Virus record (IMG/VR): IMGVR_UViG_3300046804_004139
Coordinates: 1-37,234 of that record
Source: a virus
Length of the DNA: 37,234 nt
Reading direction: 5' to 3' (one strand)
The notes under the pieces were generated by a model. The model made no database searches. It saw only the letters and a program-made list of their open reading frames with translations, and had not been told where the DNA came from. Both the position numbers and the translations under genes were made by a program. Positions 26,284-34,888 of the stretch are shown here, piece by piece (positions within the stretch are counted from its first letter, which is position 1; the number at the start of each line of letters is the position of its first letter).

Positions 26284-26619
26284 ATGGCTATCGTACAACA
26301 TCTAATAATCGATCAGAATTCAACCTTCTCAGCAGAGGTTACCATCTATGGTGACACTCGCTACCCTCTAGACTTAACCGGATATACAGCTGCTGCTCAG
26401 ATGAGAAAGTCATTTGGCTCAACATCTTATACAGCTTTTACCTGTACAATCCAAACACCGCGTTCAAATGGTAAGGTATCATTATACCTGACTGACGAAC
26501 AGACTGCGGCATTAAAACCTGGAAGATACCTCTATGATGTTATCGTAGAGAACTCGTCAGGGGAAAAGTTTAGAGCCATCGAAGGTGTAATCACTGTAAA
26601 CGCTACTATTACCCGATAA
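26284..26619 (+). CDS. Small Ig-like/BppU-like virion protein, 111 aa
   Basis: Short beta-sandwich-type protein with the pattern 'DLTGYTAAAQMRKSFGSTSY' (residues ~30-49), 'KVSLYLTDEQTAALKPGRYL' and 'YDVIVENSSGEKFRAIEGVI'. This resembles the N-terminal fold of upper baseplate (BppU-type) proteins and small virion proteins of T4-like marine phages. It is the first gene after a late promoter box and ends three bases before the start of the 2378-residue repeat protein. That arrangement suggests it attaches or chaperones this neighbour, which is inference. Confidence 0.75.
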   Translation: MAIVQHLIIDQNSTFSAEVTIYGDTRYPLDLTGYTAAAQMRKSFGSTSYTAFTCTIQTPRSNGKVSLYLTDEQTAALKPGRYLYDVIVENSSGEKFRAIEGVITVNATITR

Positions 26620-26622
26620 ATT

Positions 26623-29600
26623 ATGGCAAAGAAGATCCCTAGTGCAAGCATCAATATCACTAGTGCTCTTAGATCCATATTAACACAGTCGGACGTAAAA
26701 CGTTCAGTAGTAGATCAAAATCAGTTAATAAATTCTAAGATCAGAGTGACTGGCGGAGCATTCGCTGCAGCCGGTAACGCTCTATCTCCAATCGACCACG
26801 TAGCAATATCTTATGCTGGTTCAACATTCCGAGTAACAGCAGCAGATCTAATATCAGCAGTCACTGATACTATTAAAGTATCGATGGACTATGGTATCAA
26901 ACCTAAAGACTTCGTATCTAACTTATCAGATAAGATCACGTCATTCTCTATTGGTAAAGGCCTTAAAGACTTTGCTCCAGCAACAGAATCTATTAAGATT
27001 GCTATGGGCTTTAACAGAGCTTATGCTTCTGTTCAGTCTGCTCCATTAGATAGAAGGTTCATTGGATCAAGTAAAGTATTAAGTACTGTCACAGATCCTA
27101 TCGATAGTACATCGAGAGGATTCGTAAAATCAGCTAAAGACTTTATAAACAACATAAGCGATACTGTACGACCTTCCTTAACTAAATCATTAAAAGACTT
27201 TGTAATCCCATTAGATTACATGACGATTACAGATGGTTCTACATTCGAAGATGTTAAGGTTGTCAAAGATCTACAACCGGCAATTGAAAACTTATCTAGA
27301 ACAGTAAGTTACAATAGAGCATACCAAGATACTCAACCAGCTGAAGATAGACCATTTAAAGGTTTATTCAAGAGCTTTGCTGACTTTGTAAACACAGAAG
27401 ATGTATTAGACTTCAATAGATTTAAAGAAGAAACTGCAGAAGATACTTTCAATATAACAGATGCTGATGTTAGAGGGGTTATTAAAGCTGTAAGTGATAC
27501 AGCTATACCTCTCGATTACATGACTATCGATGATGGTTCTACATTTGAAGATGTTAAAGTACTAAGAGAAACAATATTTGCATCTGATATTAGAACAACA
27601 GATTATGCAAAACAATTAAAAGACATACAACCAGAGTTTGAAGGTCCTCGCAGAGGCCTTGCTAGCGACTTCTCCGTCGATTATTTCCTTGATGATTATA
27701 CTGAAGATCTTCGCCCGGTATGGAACTTTAATAAAGCTGTAGCAGACTTTGTAATCCCACTTGATTACATGGAAATCTTCGACGGTTCAACATTTGAAGA
27801 TGTTAAAGTATTAAGAGAAACAATAACAACTCCAGAGGCATTTAGTAGAACAGTAAGCTTCATTAGAAGATATATTGATAGCGTAAGTGTATTAGATGAT
27901 GGTAATATTTATAGTATAACTAAAGTGTTTAAAGATACAGCTGTTGCTCTTGACTACATGACCATAGCTGATGGTTCTACATTCAGCGATATTAAAGTAC
28001 TATCAGAAACTGCACCCGCAACAGATAGATTTACACGTGTATTAACGTTTGGCCGACGAGTAACTGATACAGTAATCGCTGACATAAACAATCAGTATAC
28101 ATTTATTAAACCTAGAAGTGATATTGTTGATGCACCGATTGACGGTTCAGGTCATGATACATACGCGTTTGATTATTTCCTTGATGGATCTGATCCATAC
28201 TTCTATGCTAATAAGTGGTTACCATTAATTAACTTTACTAAAGCTGTCCATGATTCAGTAATCCCACTTGATTATATGACTATTGCTGATGGCAGTACGT
28301 TTGAAGATGTTAAACGTTTATTCGACATTGTTACAACACCAGATAGAATACCATTAGATTTAACTAAACCATTAAGAGATGCTGTAGATAAGTTTGAAGG
28401 TCCTGGGTTCGGTAGTCAAGATGACTTTTCATTTAACTATTTCCTTGATGACTATACTACTGATCCGCGACCAATATGGACGATCTATAAACCATTCGTT
28501 GAACCATTAAGCTTAATAGAAGTATTCACATTAAGTTATACTCCTACAAGAAAATTTGTTGAGACTATGACAGTCTCCGACTTTGGTGGAGATACGTTTG
28601 ACTTACATAAACCATTTGCAGACACTGTTGGAACTCTTGACGAAACTACTATCACTGACGGTGGTTTATATACTATCGCTAAGACTTTTGTTGAAACATT
28701 ACGCGCGATAGAAGGTCCAGCTACACGATTCTTACCAGATTATATTGATCCATCTATTGATGATGGTGATTATTGGACAGATCCTACATATATCGAAGAT
28801 CATATACCAATATACACTATAGTTAAACCATTATCCGATTCTGTAATCCCACTAGATTACATGACTATTGCAGACGGATCGACATTTGAAGACATTAAGC
28901 GTATATTTGATACAGTATCAGTGGAAGAAGCTGGTCAAAATACATTCGACTTAACTAAACCACACACAGAAGCACAACCATTCTTCGAAGGTCCAGCTTA
29001 TGGTGACATCAACGATTACTCACCAGAGTATTTCCTTGACAAGTATACTGAAGACTTTAGACCAATATGGACGATCTATAAACCATTTGCAGATTCAGTA
29101 ATCCCATTGGATTACATGACTATTGCTGATGGTAGTACATTCGAGGATGTTAAACCATTACCACCAGAATTTATAGTTATAAGTTCATTTAGTTCTTTTG
29201 ATTGGTTAAAAACAAAAGATGAAGTGTTATCAGTATCTGATGCTGGCGGAGATGTATTCGATCTTAATAAAGCGATATTCGAATATAAGAAACCGGTAGA
29301 AGGTCCTGCATATCATGACTATACTTGGTATGCTATTGATTATTTTAATGATCCATATGCAGAATTCTTTGGTTCTATATTTGATTTCACTAAAGTGCTA
29401 CCTGGCGATTTCCAACCAGCATTAGATCATAATGCAGTCACATTCCAACCAGGAACTATCAAAGATTTCGTATCTGAGATAAGTGACTTTGGAAATATAT
29501 TCGACCTAAATAAGGTCAATCAATCGAGCGTAGAGTTAGAAGACTACGGTACTCTTTATAGCTTAACTAAAGTACTAGCAGATTCAGTAATTCCGCTTGA

Positions 29601-32600
29601 TTACATGACTATCGCGGATGGATCAACATTTGAAGATATTAAAGTATTACCAGAACAATTTGTTGGTGTATTTGATGACGGTAATACGTTTGACTTCAAT
29701 AAAGCTAAATTTGATTTTGTTTCTACAGAAGACTACGGCACACTATTCACATTAGAAAAAGTACTTGGCGATTCAGTAAGACCTAAAGAAGGTCCTACGA
29801 CGTATGATGGTGATGATTATGTACCAGATTGGACAGATCCCGCATACCTTGATGATGGTAGACCAATCTATAATATTATCAAAGTCTTACCTACTGATTA
29901 TGCAGTAGCTCTTGACTATATGACTATTGCGGATGGTTCTACATTCGACTATACTAATGTATTACCTCCAGATTTTGTAGATGCTCCAACAGATAGAAAC
30001 GTATATGACTTCAATAAAGGCCAATTTGATTTTGTTTCTACAGAAGACTATGGTACATTATTTGATATCACGTTAGTTAAGAGAGAATTTGTAGACCAAC
30101 CTCAAGGTCCAGTATACAAAGATTATACTCAATACTCTCCTGACTACTTTGCTGATAACTATACCGAGTATTTCAATATCAGCTATACGTTTATTAAGGT
30201 AGTAACACCAGACTTTGTAATCCCATTAGATTACATGACGATTGCTGACGGTTCTACATTTGATGAGATCAAAGTATTATCATCTATCAATCCAAGTCCT
30301 ACTGACAAGCTAACTACAGATCCAACAAAAGCGCTTGCTAGCTTCCAATACAGAGAGATCGAAGGTCCTGGTTATGGCAATGGAGATGACTTCTCATTAA
30401 ATTATTTCCTTGATGATTACACAGAAGACTTACGTCCTATCTGGACATTTACTAAAGCATTAGCGGACTCTGTAATACCATTAGATTACATGACCATCAC
30501 AGATGGTAGTACATTCGATGAGATTAAGGTATTAGCTTCATTACAATCTGCACCATTAGATAATGATACGTTCGACTTTAATAAAGTCCAGTCATCTTTT
30601 GTATCTAACATTGAAGACAATGGTAATCTATTTGAATTTACTAAAGTACTTGCAGATTTCCAATTAACTCGTCAAGGACCAGTAGATTATAACTTCGATG
30701 GTTATATTCCAGGATTTGGTGATCCTACCTACCTTGACGATGGCAATATACTATACACGTTTAATAAAGTATTATCAGATTCTGTAATCCCATTAGATTA
30801 CATGACTATTGTTGATGGTAGTACATTTGAAGATGTTAAAGTATTGTCTAGCTTTGTAACTGATATATCAGATGATGGCAATACATTTAGCTTTGATAAA
30901 GGCTTACATTCATATGTAACTAATGAAGATTACGGTACTCTATATACTATTGATTTAGTTAAGAGAGATTCTGTAAACGAAACCCAAGGTCCAGTATATA
31001 AGGATTACACGCAATATTCTGGTGACTACTTTGCTGATAATTATACTGAATACTTTAACATAAGCTATACATTCATTAAAATATTGCCTACAGACTTTGC
31101 TATTGCTTTAGATTACATGACGATTGCTGATGGCTCAACATTTAGTGATACTAAGATATTACCACCAGACTTTGTAACAGATATCAGTGACTTTACTACT
31201 ACGCATCCAACTAAAGCCTTATCAAGCAGTAATACTGGAACATCTGATCTATTACTACCATTTACATTCATCAAAGGTTTATCTGATGAAGTATTTGCTA
31301 TAGAAGTATTACGCATCCAACAACCACTAAGGGCGGATAAAGATAATCCGCAGATGGTTGATCAACTCGATGCTCATATATTTGATACAATTAAAGCATT
31401 GGCTGATACTGCGATACCATTAGATTACATGACGATTGCTGATGGATCTACATTTGCTGATATTAAGATACTAAGAGATGTAATAGATGCTCCTATCAGT
31501 GGGTCCGGTAGAGATAACTATGCGTTAAACTACTTTGATGATCCATATTACTATGCATTCCGTTTAGTTCCTATCTTTGATTTTAATAAGGTAATACATG
31601 ATTCAGTAATCCCATTGGATTACATGACAATTGTAGATGGGTCGACGTTTGATGAGATAAAAGTATTAGCTACACTCCAACCTGCCCCGTCTGATAGAAT
31701 CAGCAATATTAGTGCTGGTAAAGTATTAGGCTCTGTGCAGCCTGGAGTTGCTGATAATGGCAATGTATTCAACTTTAATAAAGTACTTGCAGACTTCCAA
31801 CTTACAAGACAAGGTCCAGGAGAAAATAATGCTAGCGACTATGCCTATGATGGTGTAGGAGATTACGGCAGTCCTGTATGGATGGATCCATCATACATTG
31901 ATGATAGCCGAGCAATATTTACTCTAACTAAAGTACTATCTGATTCTGTAATCCCACTTGATTACTTAACTATAGCTGATGGTTCAACATTTGAAGATGT
32001 TAAAGTATTATCAAGCTTTGTGTCTAACATCTCAGATGATGGTAATGTATTTGACTTAACAAAACCAAGGTCAGATAATATAGCGAGAGAACTTGAAGGA
32101 CCACGTAGAGGTTTACCAAGTGACTTCTCACCTGATTACTTCCTTGATGACTATACAGAAGATCTAAGACCAATATGGAACTTTAATAAGACTTTATCTG
32201 ATAGCGTTATACCTCTTGACTATATGACTATAGTCGACGGTAGTACATTTGAAGATGTTAAACCATTACCACCTGAGTATATAAGCACTAGCACATTTAA
32301 TGCGTATGATTTTAATAAAGTTAAGTCAGAAACGATGGTGGCTTCTGATGTCTTATTACCGTTTAATGTAAACCTTGCTAAGTTTGAATATGTAACTGAA
32401 CCTCAAGGTCCGGTTTACTATGACTACACACAATATTCCACAGACTACTTTGCAGACAACTATGCAGAGTACTTTAATCTCAAGTATAGCTTTACTAAGG
32501 TACTTGCTTCTAGTGCTATTGCTCTAGATTATATGACGATTGTAGATGGATCAACATTTGCTGATGTTAAGATCCTTGCTACTTTACAACCAGCACCTCA

Positions 32601-33759
32601 AGATGCTATAGCTAATTACCCACAAAAAGTACTATCAAGCTCTAATACTGGCACATCAGATAGGTTATTACCATTTACGTTCATCAAAGGTATCAATGAC
32701 TTCGTTTCTACAATGGACAATCAGTCTATCGCCCAACCTTATACACTAGATCGTTATAACCCACAAAAGGTATATCAACTTGACGATGATATCTTTAACC
32801 TTAATAAAGCTTTAATCTCATCAGCAACTAATGAAGATAATGGTAATGTATTTAACTTTAATAAAGTATTAACTGACAGTGTACGAGCAAAAGAAGGACC
32901 TGGTGATAACACAGCTGATGACTATGTGAATACATGGACAGATCCAAGCTATATTGAAGATGGACGCCCAGTTTATAACTACATTAAAGTTCTTCCTGCA
33001 GACTATGTAACAGCTCTTGATTACATGACAATTGCAGATGGATCGACGTTCGCTGATGTCAAAGTATTGTCAAGCTTCGTGTCTAATATATCTGATAATG
33101 GAAATGTATTTGACTTTAATAAAGTTAAACGAGACACACAACCAGCATCTGATACTTTACTACCATTTACAACAGGACTTGTTAAGCGCGACACAGTAAT
33201 CCAACCGCAAGGTCCAGTTTACTATAATAAAGCCGGTTATGCTCCTGACTTCTTCAATGATGACTATACTGAGTTCTTTGGTCCTAAGTATACAATAATC
33301 AAGCCATTATCTGACTTTGTAATCCCTCTTGATTACATGACTATTGCGGATGGATCAACATTTGCTGATATCAAACCAATAAGTGATATATTAAGTGCTT
33401 CTGACAGAAGAACCAATGAAGTAGTAAAACCCGTTGCTGATTCACAAGTAGGTCAAGGTGATGGAAAATTACATGGCCAAGATTGGTACGCCACGGATTA
33501 TTTTGATGGGTATTCTGGTCTGCTATCTCCTCCGGAAACCGTATTCCAATATACTATAGAATATAAGCCAACTATAATATTCGATAAAGTAAGGCATGAC
33601 ATAGTTCAGCAACAAGATGCTATTACTAATAGTTTTACAAAACCTATAAACAGCCCGCTATTATCTACTCTTACTGGCGGGCTAATAAACAAACATGACT
33701 ATGTGGCCGGGGTGTTTTTTGCAGCAGATTTTGTAGGTACGGCTTATGCCCTAACATAA
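26623..33759 (+). CDS. Giant repeat protein, 2378 aa
   Basis: No family name can be given. After an N-terminal region (1-~190) with weak K-x-x-x-D repeats, the protein contains 20 copies of 'IPLDYMTIADGSTFEDVK' or close variants. These alternate with ~20-residue units ('SDDGNVFDFNK') and ~42-residue units ('QGPVYKDYTQYSPDYFADNY'). All units share a starting K-x-x-x-D/S-x-V and an ending F/Y-x-F-x-K. It is rich in Asp, Phe, Tyr, Lys and Val, unlike the Gly/Thr/Ser-rich neighbours, which suggests an elongated solenoid or fibre shaft with acidic loops. The C-terminal ~100 residues are non-repetitive. It starts 3 bases after the previous stop without a clear Shine-Dalgarno, so translational coupling is likely. 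Confidence 0.8.
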   Translation: MAKKIPSASINITSALRSILTQSDVKRSVVDQNQLINSKIRVTGGAFAAAGNALSPIDHVAISYAGSTFRVTAADLISAVTDTIKVSMDYGIKPKDFVSNLSDKITSFSIGKGLKDFAPATESIKIAMGFNRAYASVQSAPLDRRFIGSSKVLSTVTDPIDSTSRGFVKSAKDFINNISDTVRPSLTKSLKDFVIPLDYMTITDGSTFEDVKVVKDLQPAIENLSRTVSYNRAYQDTQPAEDRPFKGLFKSFADFVNTEDVLDFNRFKEETAEDTFNITDADVRGVIKAVSDTAIPLDYMTIDDGSTFEDVKVLRETIFASDIRTTDYAKQLKDIQPEFEGPRRGLASDFSVDYFLDDYTEDLRPVWNFNKAVADFVIPLDYMEIFDGSTFEDVKVLRETITTPEAFSRTVSFIRRYIDSVSVLDDGNIYSITKVFKDTAVALDYMTIADGSTFSDIKVLSETAPATDRFTRVLTFGRRVTDTVIADINNQYTFIKPRSDIVDAPIDGSGHDTYAFDYFLDGSDPYFYANKWLPLINFTKAVHDSVIPLDYMTIADGSTFEDVKRLFDIVTTPDRIPLDLTKPLRDAVDKFEGPGFGSQDDFSFNYFLDDYTTDPRPIWTIYKPFVEPLSLIEVFTLSYTPTRKFVETMTVSDFGGDTFDLHKPFADTVGTLDETTITDGGLYTIAKTFVETLRAIEGPATRFLPDYIDPSIDDGDYWTDPTYIEDHIPIYTIVKPLSDSVIPLDYMTIADGSTFEDIKRIFDTVSVEEAGQNTFDLTKPHTEAQPFFEGPAYGDINDYSPEYFLDKYTEDFRPIWTIYKPFADSVIPLDYMTIADGSTFEDVKPLPPEFIVISSFSSFDWLKTKDEVLSVSDAGGDVFDLNKAIFEYKKPVEGPAYHDYTWYAIDYFNDPYAEFFGSIFDFTKVLPGDFQPALDHNAVTFQPGTIKDFVSEISDFGNIFDLNKVNQSSVELEDYGTLYSLTKVLADSVIPLDYMTIADGSTFEDIKVLPEQFVGVFDDGNTFDFNKAKFDFVSTEDYGTLFTLEKVLGDSVRPKEGPTTYDGDDYVPDWTDPAYLDDGRPIYNIIKVLPTDYAVALDYMTIADGSTFDYTNVLPPDFVDAPTDRNVYDFNKGQFDFVSTEDYGTLFDITLVKREFVDQPQGPVYKDYTQYSPDYFADNYTEYFNISYTFIKVVTPDFVIPLDYMTIADGSTFDEIKVLSSINPSPTDKLTTDPTKALASFQYREIEGPGYGNGDDFSLNYFLDDYTEDLRPIWTFTKALADSVIPLDYMTITDGSTFDEIKVLASLQSAPLDNDTFDFNKVQSSFVSNIEDNGNLFEFTKVLADFQLTRQGPVDYNFDGYIPGFGDPTYLDDGNILYTFNKVLSDSVIPLDYMTIVDGSTFEDVKVLSSFVTDISDDGNTFSFDKGLHSYVTNEDYGTLYTIDLVKRDSVNETQGPVYKDYTQYSGDYFADNYTEYFNISYTFIKILPTDFAIALDYMTIADGSTFSDTKILPPDFVTDISDFTTTHPTKALSSSNTGTSDLLLPFTFIKGLSDEVFAIEVLRIQQPLRADKDNPQMVDQLDAHIFDTIKALADTAIPLDYMTIADGSTFADIKILRDVIDAPISGSGRDNYALNYFDDPYYYAFRLVPIFDFNKVIHDSVIPLDYMTIVDGSTFDEIKVLATLQPAPSDRISNISAGKVLGSVQPGVADNGNVFNFNKVLADFQLTRQGPGENNASDYAYDGVGDYGSPVWMDPSYIDDSRAIFTLTKVLSDSVIPLDYLTIADGSTFEDVKVLSSFVSNISDDGNVFDLTKPRSDNIARELEGPRRGLPSDFSPDYFLDDYTEDLRPIWNFNKTLSDSVIPLDYMTIVDGSTFEDVKPLPPEYISTSTFNAYDFNKVKSETMVASDVLLPFNVNLAKFEYVTEPQGPVYYDYTQYSTDYFADNYAEYFNLKYSFTKVLASSAIALDYMTIVDGSTFADVKILATLQPAPQDAIANYPQKVLSSSNTGTSDRLLPFTFIKGINDFVSTMDNQSIAQPYTLDRYNPQKVYQLDDDIFNLNKALISSATNEDNGNVFNFNKVLTDSVRAKEGPGDNTADDYVNTWTDPSYIEDGRPVYNYIKVLPADYVTALDYMTIADGSTFADVKVLSSFVSNISDNGNVFDFNKVKRDTQPASDTLLPFTTGLVKRDTVIQPQGPVYYNKAGYAPDFFNDDYTEFFGPKYTIIKPLSDFVIPLDYMTIADGSTFADIKPISDILSASDRRTNEVVKPVADSQVGQGDGKLHGQDWYATDYFDGYSGLLSPPETVFQYTIEYKPTIIFDKVRHDIVQQQDAITNSFTKPINSPLLSTLTGGLINKHDYVAGVFFAADFVGTAYALT
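27211..33390 (+). repeat. 20-copy LDYM repeat array within the giant protein
   Basis: LDYM (or LDYL) codons start at 27211, 27511, 27760, 27949, 28267, 28852, 29107, 29596, 29911, 30226, 30481, 30793, 31108, 31420, 31615, 31957, 32215, 32524, 33016 and 33328. Nine of the 19 intervals are 300-318 bases, four are 249-258, two are 189-195; the others are 342, 489, 492 and 585. Fifteen [EQ]GP-type long units are interspersed. Two degenerate LDYM-like units occur in the longest gaps, near 28635 ('LDETTITDGG') and near 29420 ('ALDHNAVTFQ'). Confidence 0.9.
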
Positions 33760-33770
33760 AAATAGGGTTT

Positions 33771-33778
33771 TATAAATA
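33771..33778 (+). promoter_or_regulatory. T4-type late promoter box TATAAATA (distal)
   Basis: Exact TATAAATA 12 bases after the giant gene's stop. It would give a leader of about 130 bases ahead of 33917. Confidence 0.7.
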
Positions 33779-33794
33779 TATACAAGTTCAAGTA

Positions 33795-33816
33795 ATTCAA
33801 TAAAATTATGTTGAAT
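33795..33816 (+). repeat. Inverted repeat ATTCAA-N10-TTGAAT
   Basis: Perfect 6-base arms (33795-33800 and 33811-33816) around an AT-rich 10-base loop. It lies between the two late promoter boxes, and the same arms recur in the palindrome at 33862. Confidence 0.4.
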
Positions 33817-33831
33817 GTAACTAAAAAGATA

Positions 33832-33839
33832 TATAAATA
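33832..33839 (+). promoter_or_regulatory. T4-type late promoter box TATAAATA (proximal)
   Basis: Second exact box, 61 bases after the first. Predicted start near 33845, leader about 70 bases. Confidence 0.7.
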
Positions 33840-33842
33840 GTC

Positions 33843-33863
33843 TAGGTGCCGCAAAAGTGCCTA
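33843..33863 (+). promoter_or_regulatory. Possible RNA hairpin in the 33917 leader
   Basis: TAGGTGC (33843-33849) can pair with GTGCCTA (33857-33863) in RNA, with two G-U pairs and a CGCAAAA loop. There is no following U tract, so it is not a typical terminator. Confidence 0.35.
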
Positions 33864-33875
33864 TTCAATTGAATA
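33862..33875 (+). repeat. 14-base palindrome TATTCAATTGAATA
   Basis: Perfect self-complementary sequence in the leader of the 33917 gene. Further palindromes follow: TAAAACGTTTTA at 33884-33895 and GAGAATTCTC at 33905-33914, the latter overlapping the Shine-Dalgarno. Confidence 0.45.
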
Positions 33876-33902
33876 TAATGATCTAAAACGTTTTAAAACA
33901 CT

Positions 33903-33907
33903 AGGAG
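33903..33907 (+). promoter_or_regulatory. Strong ribosome binding site AGGAG
   Basis: AGGAG nine bases upstream of the ATG at 33917. It partly overlaps the GAGAATTCTC palindrome, so local pairing might limit access. Confidence 0.6.
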
Positions 33908-33916
33908 AATTCTCAC

Positions 33917-34861
33917 ATGGCAACAATTCAAGAACATATCAAGGCGACGGGTAAACTAAATATTTTAGTTACTGGTGCTGACGGTAAAGTAAAGCAAGAC
34001 CTCTTTGTTCCTAACTTAGTTGTAGCTTTAGGTAAAAACTACATCGCAGGTAGAATGAAAGACACAGTTTCAGGTTTCACAACTCCAACTCAAATGGGTT
34101 ATATGGCAGTTGGTGAAGTTTCAGAAAGCTATAACTATGGTACAGCTTCATCAGTATCACAGTTTGGCCCTTTCACATACAACAATACACTAGCAGCTGA
34201 AATTGCTTCTAGCCGTACAGCTTTAACAACAGCTGGTGGTACACAAGGCACAACAGTTACAACTACTGCAACTGGTTCAAACTCAGGTACAACTTTAACA
34301 GTTGGTTCATACTCTGGTATCGTTGCTGGTATGTACGTACACGGTCAAGGCGTTGCTGCAGGTACTAAAGTATCTACAACACCTGGCTCAACATCAGTAA
34401 CAATCGATACAGCTTTAACAGCTGATTTAGGTTCAGCTTCAACATCAGCTACTGGTTCTTCTGGTGCTAAGACGATCTCTGTATCATCTGCATCAGGTAT
34501 CGCAGTTGGTCAAGCTGTTTCTGGTACAGGTATCGGTTTAAATGCTAAAGTTTACTCAATCTCTGGTACAACTATCACATTGACAGTTGCTAACTCAGGT
34601 GCAGTATCAGGTACTATTACATTTAGCCAACCAGTATACTTCACAAACGCTAACACAATCACTTATGCTTGCACATTCTTACCAGGTACAGGTACAGGTG
34701 CTATTGTTGAAGCAGGTATCTTTAACGATTCATCCCCATCTCATACAGAATCAGTTTCTAGTTTAGTTGGTGGTGTAATGCTTTGTCGTACAACATTCGC
34801 TGTTGTTAACAAAGGTGCTGACGATACTATGTCTATTACATGGACAGTAACAATTAGTTAA
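33917..34861 (+). CDS. Virion structural protein with VPNLVV/EAGIFN core, 314 aa
   Basis: Paralogue of the 535-residue protein at 8566. The core blocks are 'KATGKLNILVTGADGKVKQD' and 'VPNLVVALGKNYIAGRM' (residues ~9-52), 'MGYMAVGEVSESYNYGT' (~60), 'ITYACTFLPGTGTGAIVEAG' followed by IFN (~250-275), and 'GVMLCRTTFAVVNKGADDTM' with a final ITWTVTI strand. Between ~115 and ~235 are two D-like modules ('VAGMYVHGQGVAAGTKV', 'IAVGQAVSGTGIGLNAKV'). It lacks the A, B and C modules of its paralogue. With two late promoter boxes, a long leader, a strong Shine-Dalgarno and frequent GGT/GCT/CGT codons, it looks like a highly expressed virion protein. The exact role is unknown. Confidence 0.75.
   Translation: MATIQEHIKATGKLNILVTGADGKVKQDLFVPNLVVALGKNYIAGRMKDTVSGFTTPTQMGYMAVGEVSESYNYGTASSVSQFGPFTYNNTLAAEIASSRTALTTAGGTQGTTVTTTATGSNSGTTLTVGSYSGIVAGMYVHGQGVAAGTKVSTTPGSTSVTIDTALTADLGSASTSATGSSGAKTISVSSASGIAVGQAVSGTGIGLNAKVYSISGTTITLTVANSGAVSGTITFSQPVYFTNANTITYACTFLPGTGTGAIVEAGIFNDSSPSHTESVSSLVGGVMLCRTTFAVVNKGADDTMSITWTVTIS
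34300..34625 (+). repeat. Two module D-like units in the 33917 protein
   Basis: Encodes 'LTVGSYSGIVAGMYVHGQGV' and 'SGIAVGQAVSGTGIGLNAKV', the latter followed by 'TITLTVANSGAVSGTITF'. The region lies between two core blocks that are separated by other modules in the paralogue. Confidence 0.5.
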
Positions 34862-34888
34862 TATAATAAAAATTTAAGGGCGTAAAAC

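Noticed and set aside
27211-33390. Regularly spaced repeats considered as a CRISPR or non-coding satellite array
   Set aside because: The repeats are in one uninterrupted reading frame, conserved as protein and varied at third codon positions.
26623-33759. Diversity-generating retroelement acting on the repeat protein or fibres
   Set aside because: No reverse transcriptase gene or template/variable repeat pair is visible in the window.
33843-33863. Hairpin in the 33917 leader as a rho-independent terminator
   Set aside because: It has two G-U pairs, low stability and no following U run. It lies just downstream of a late promoter box.
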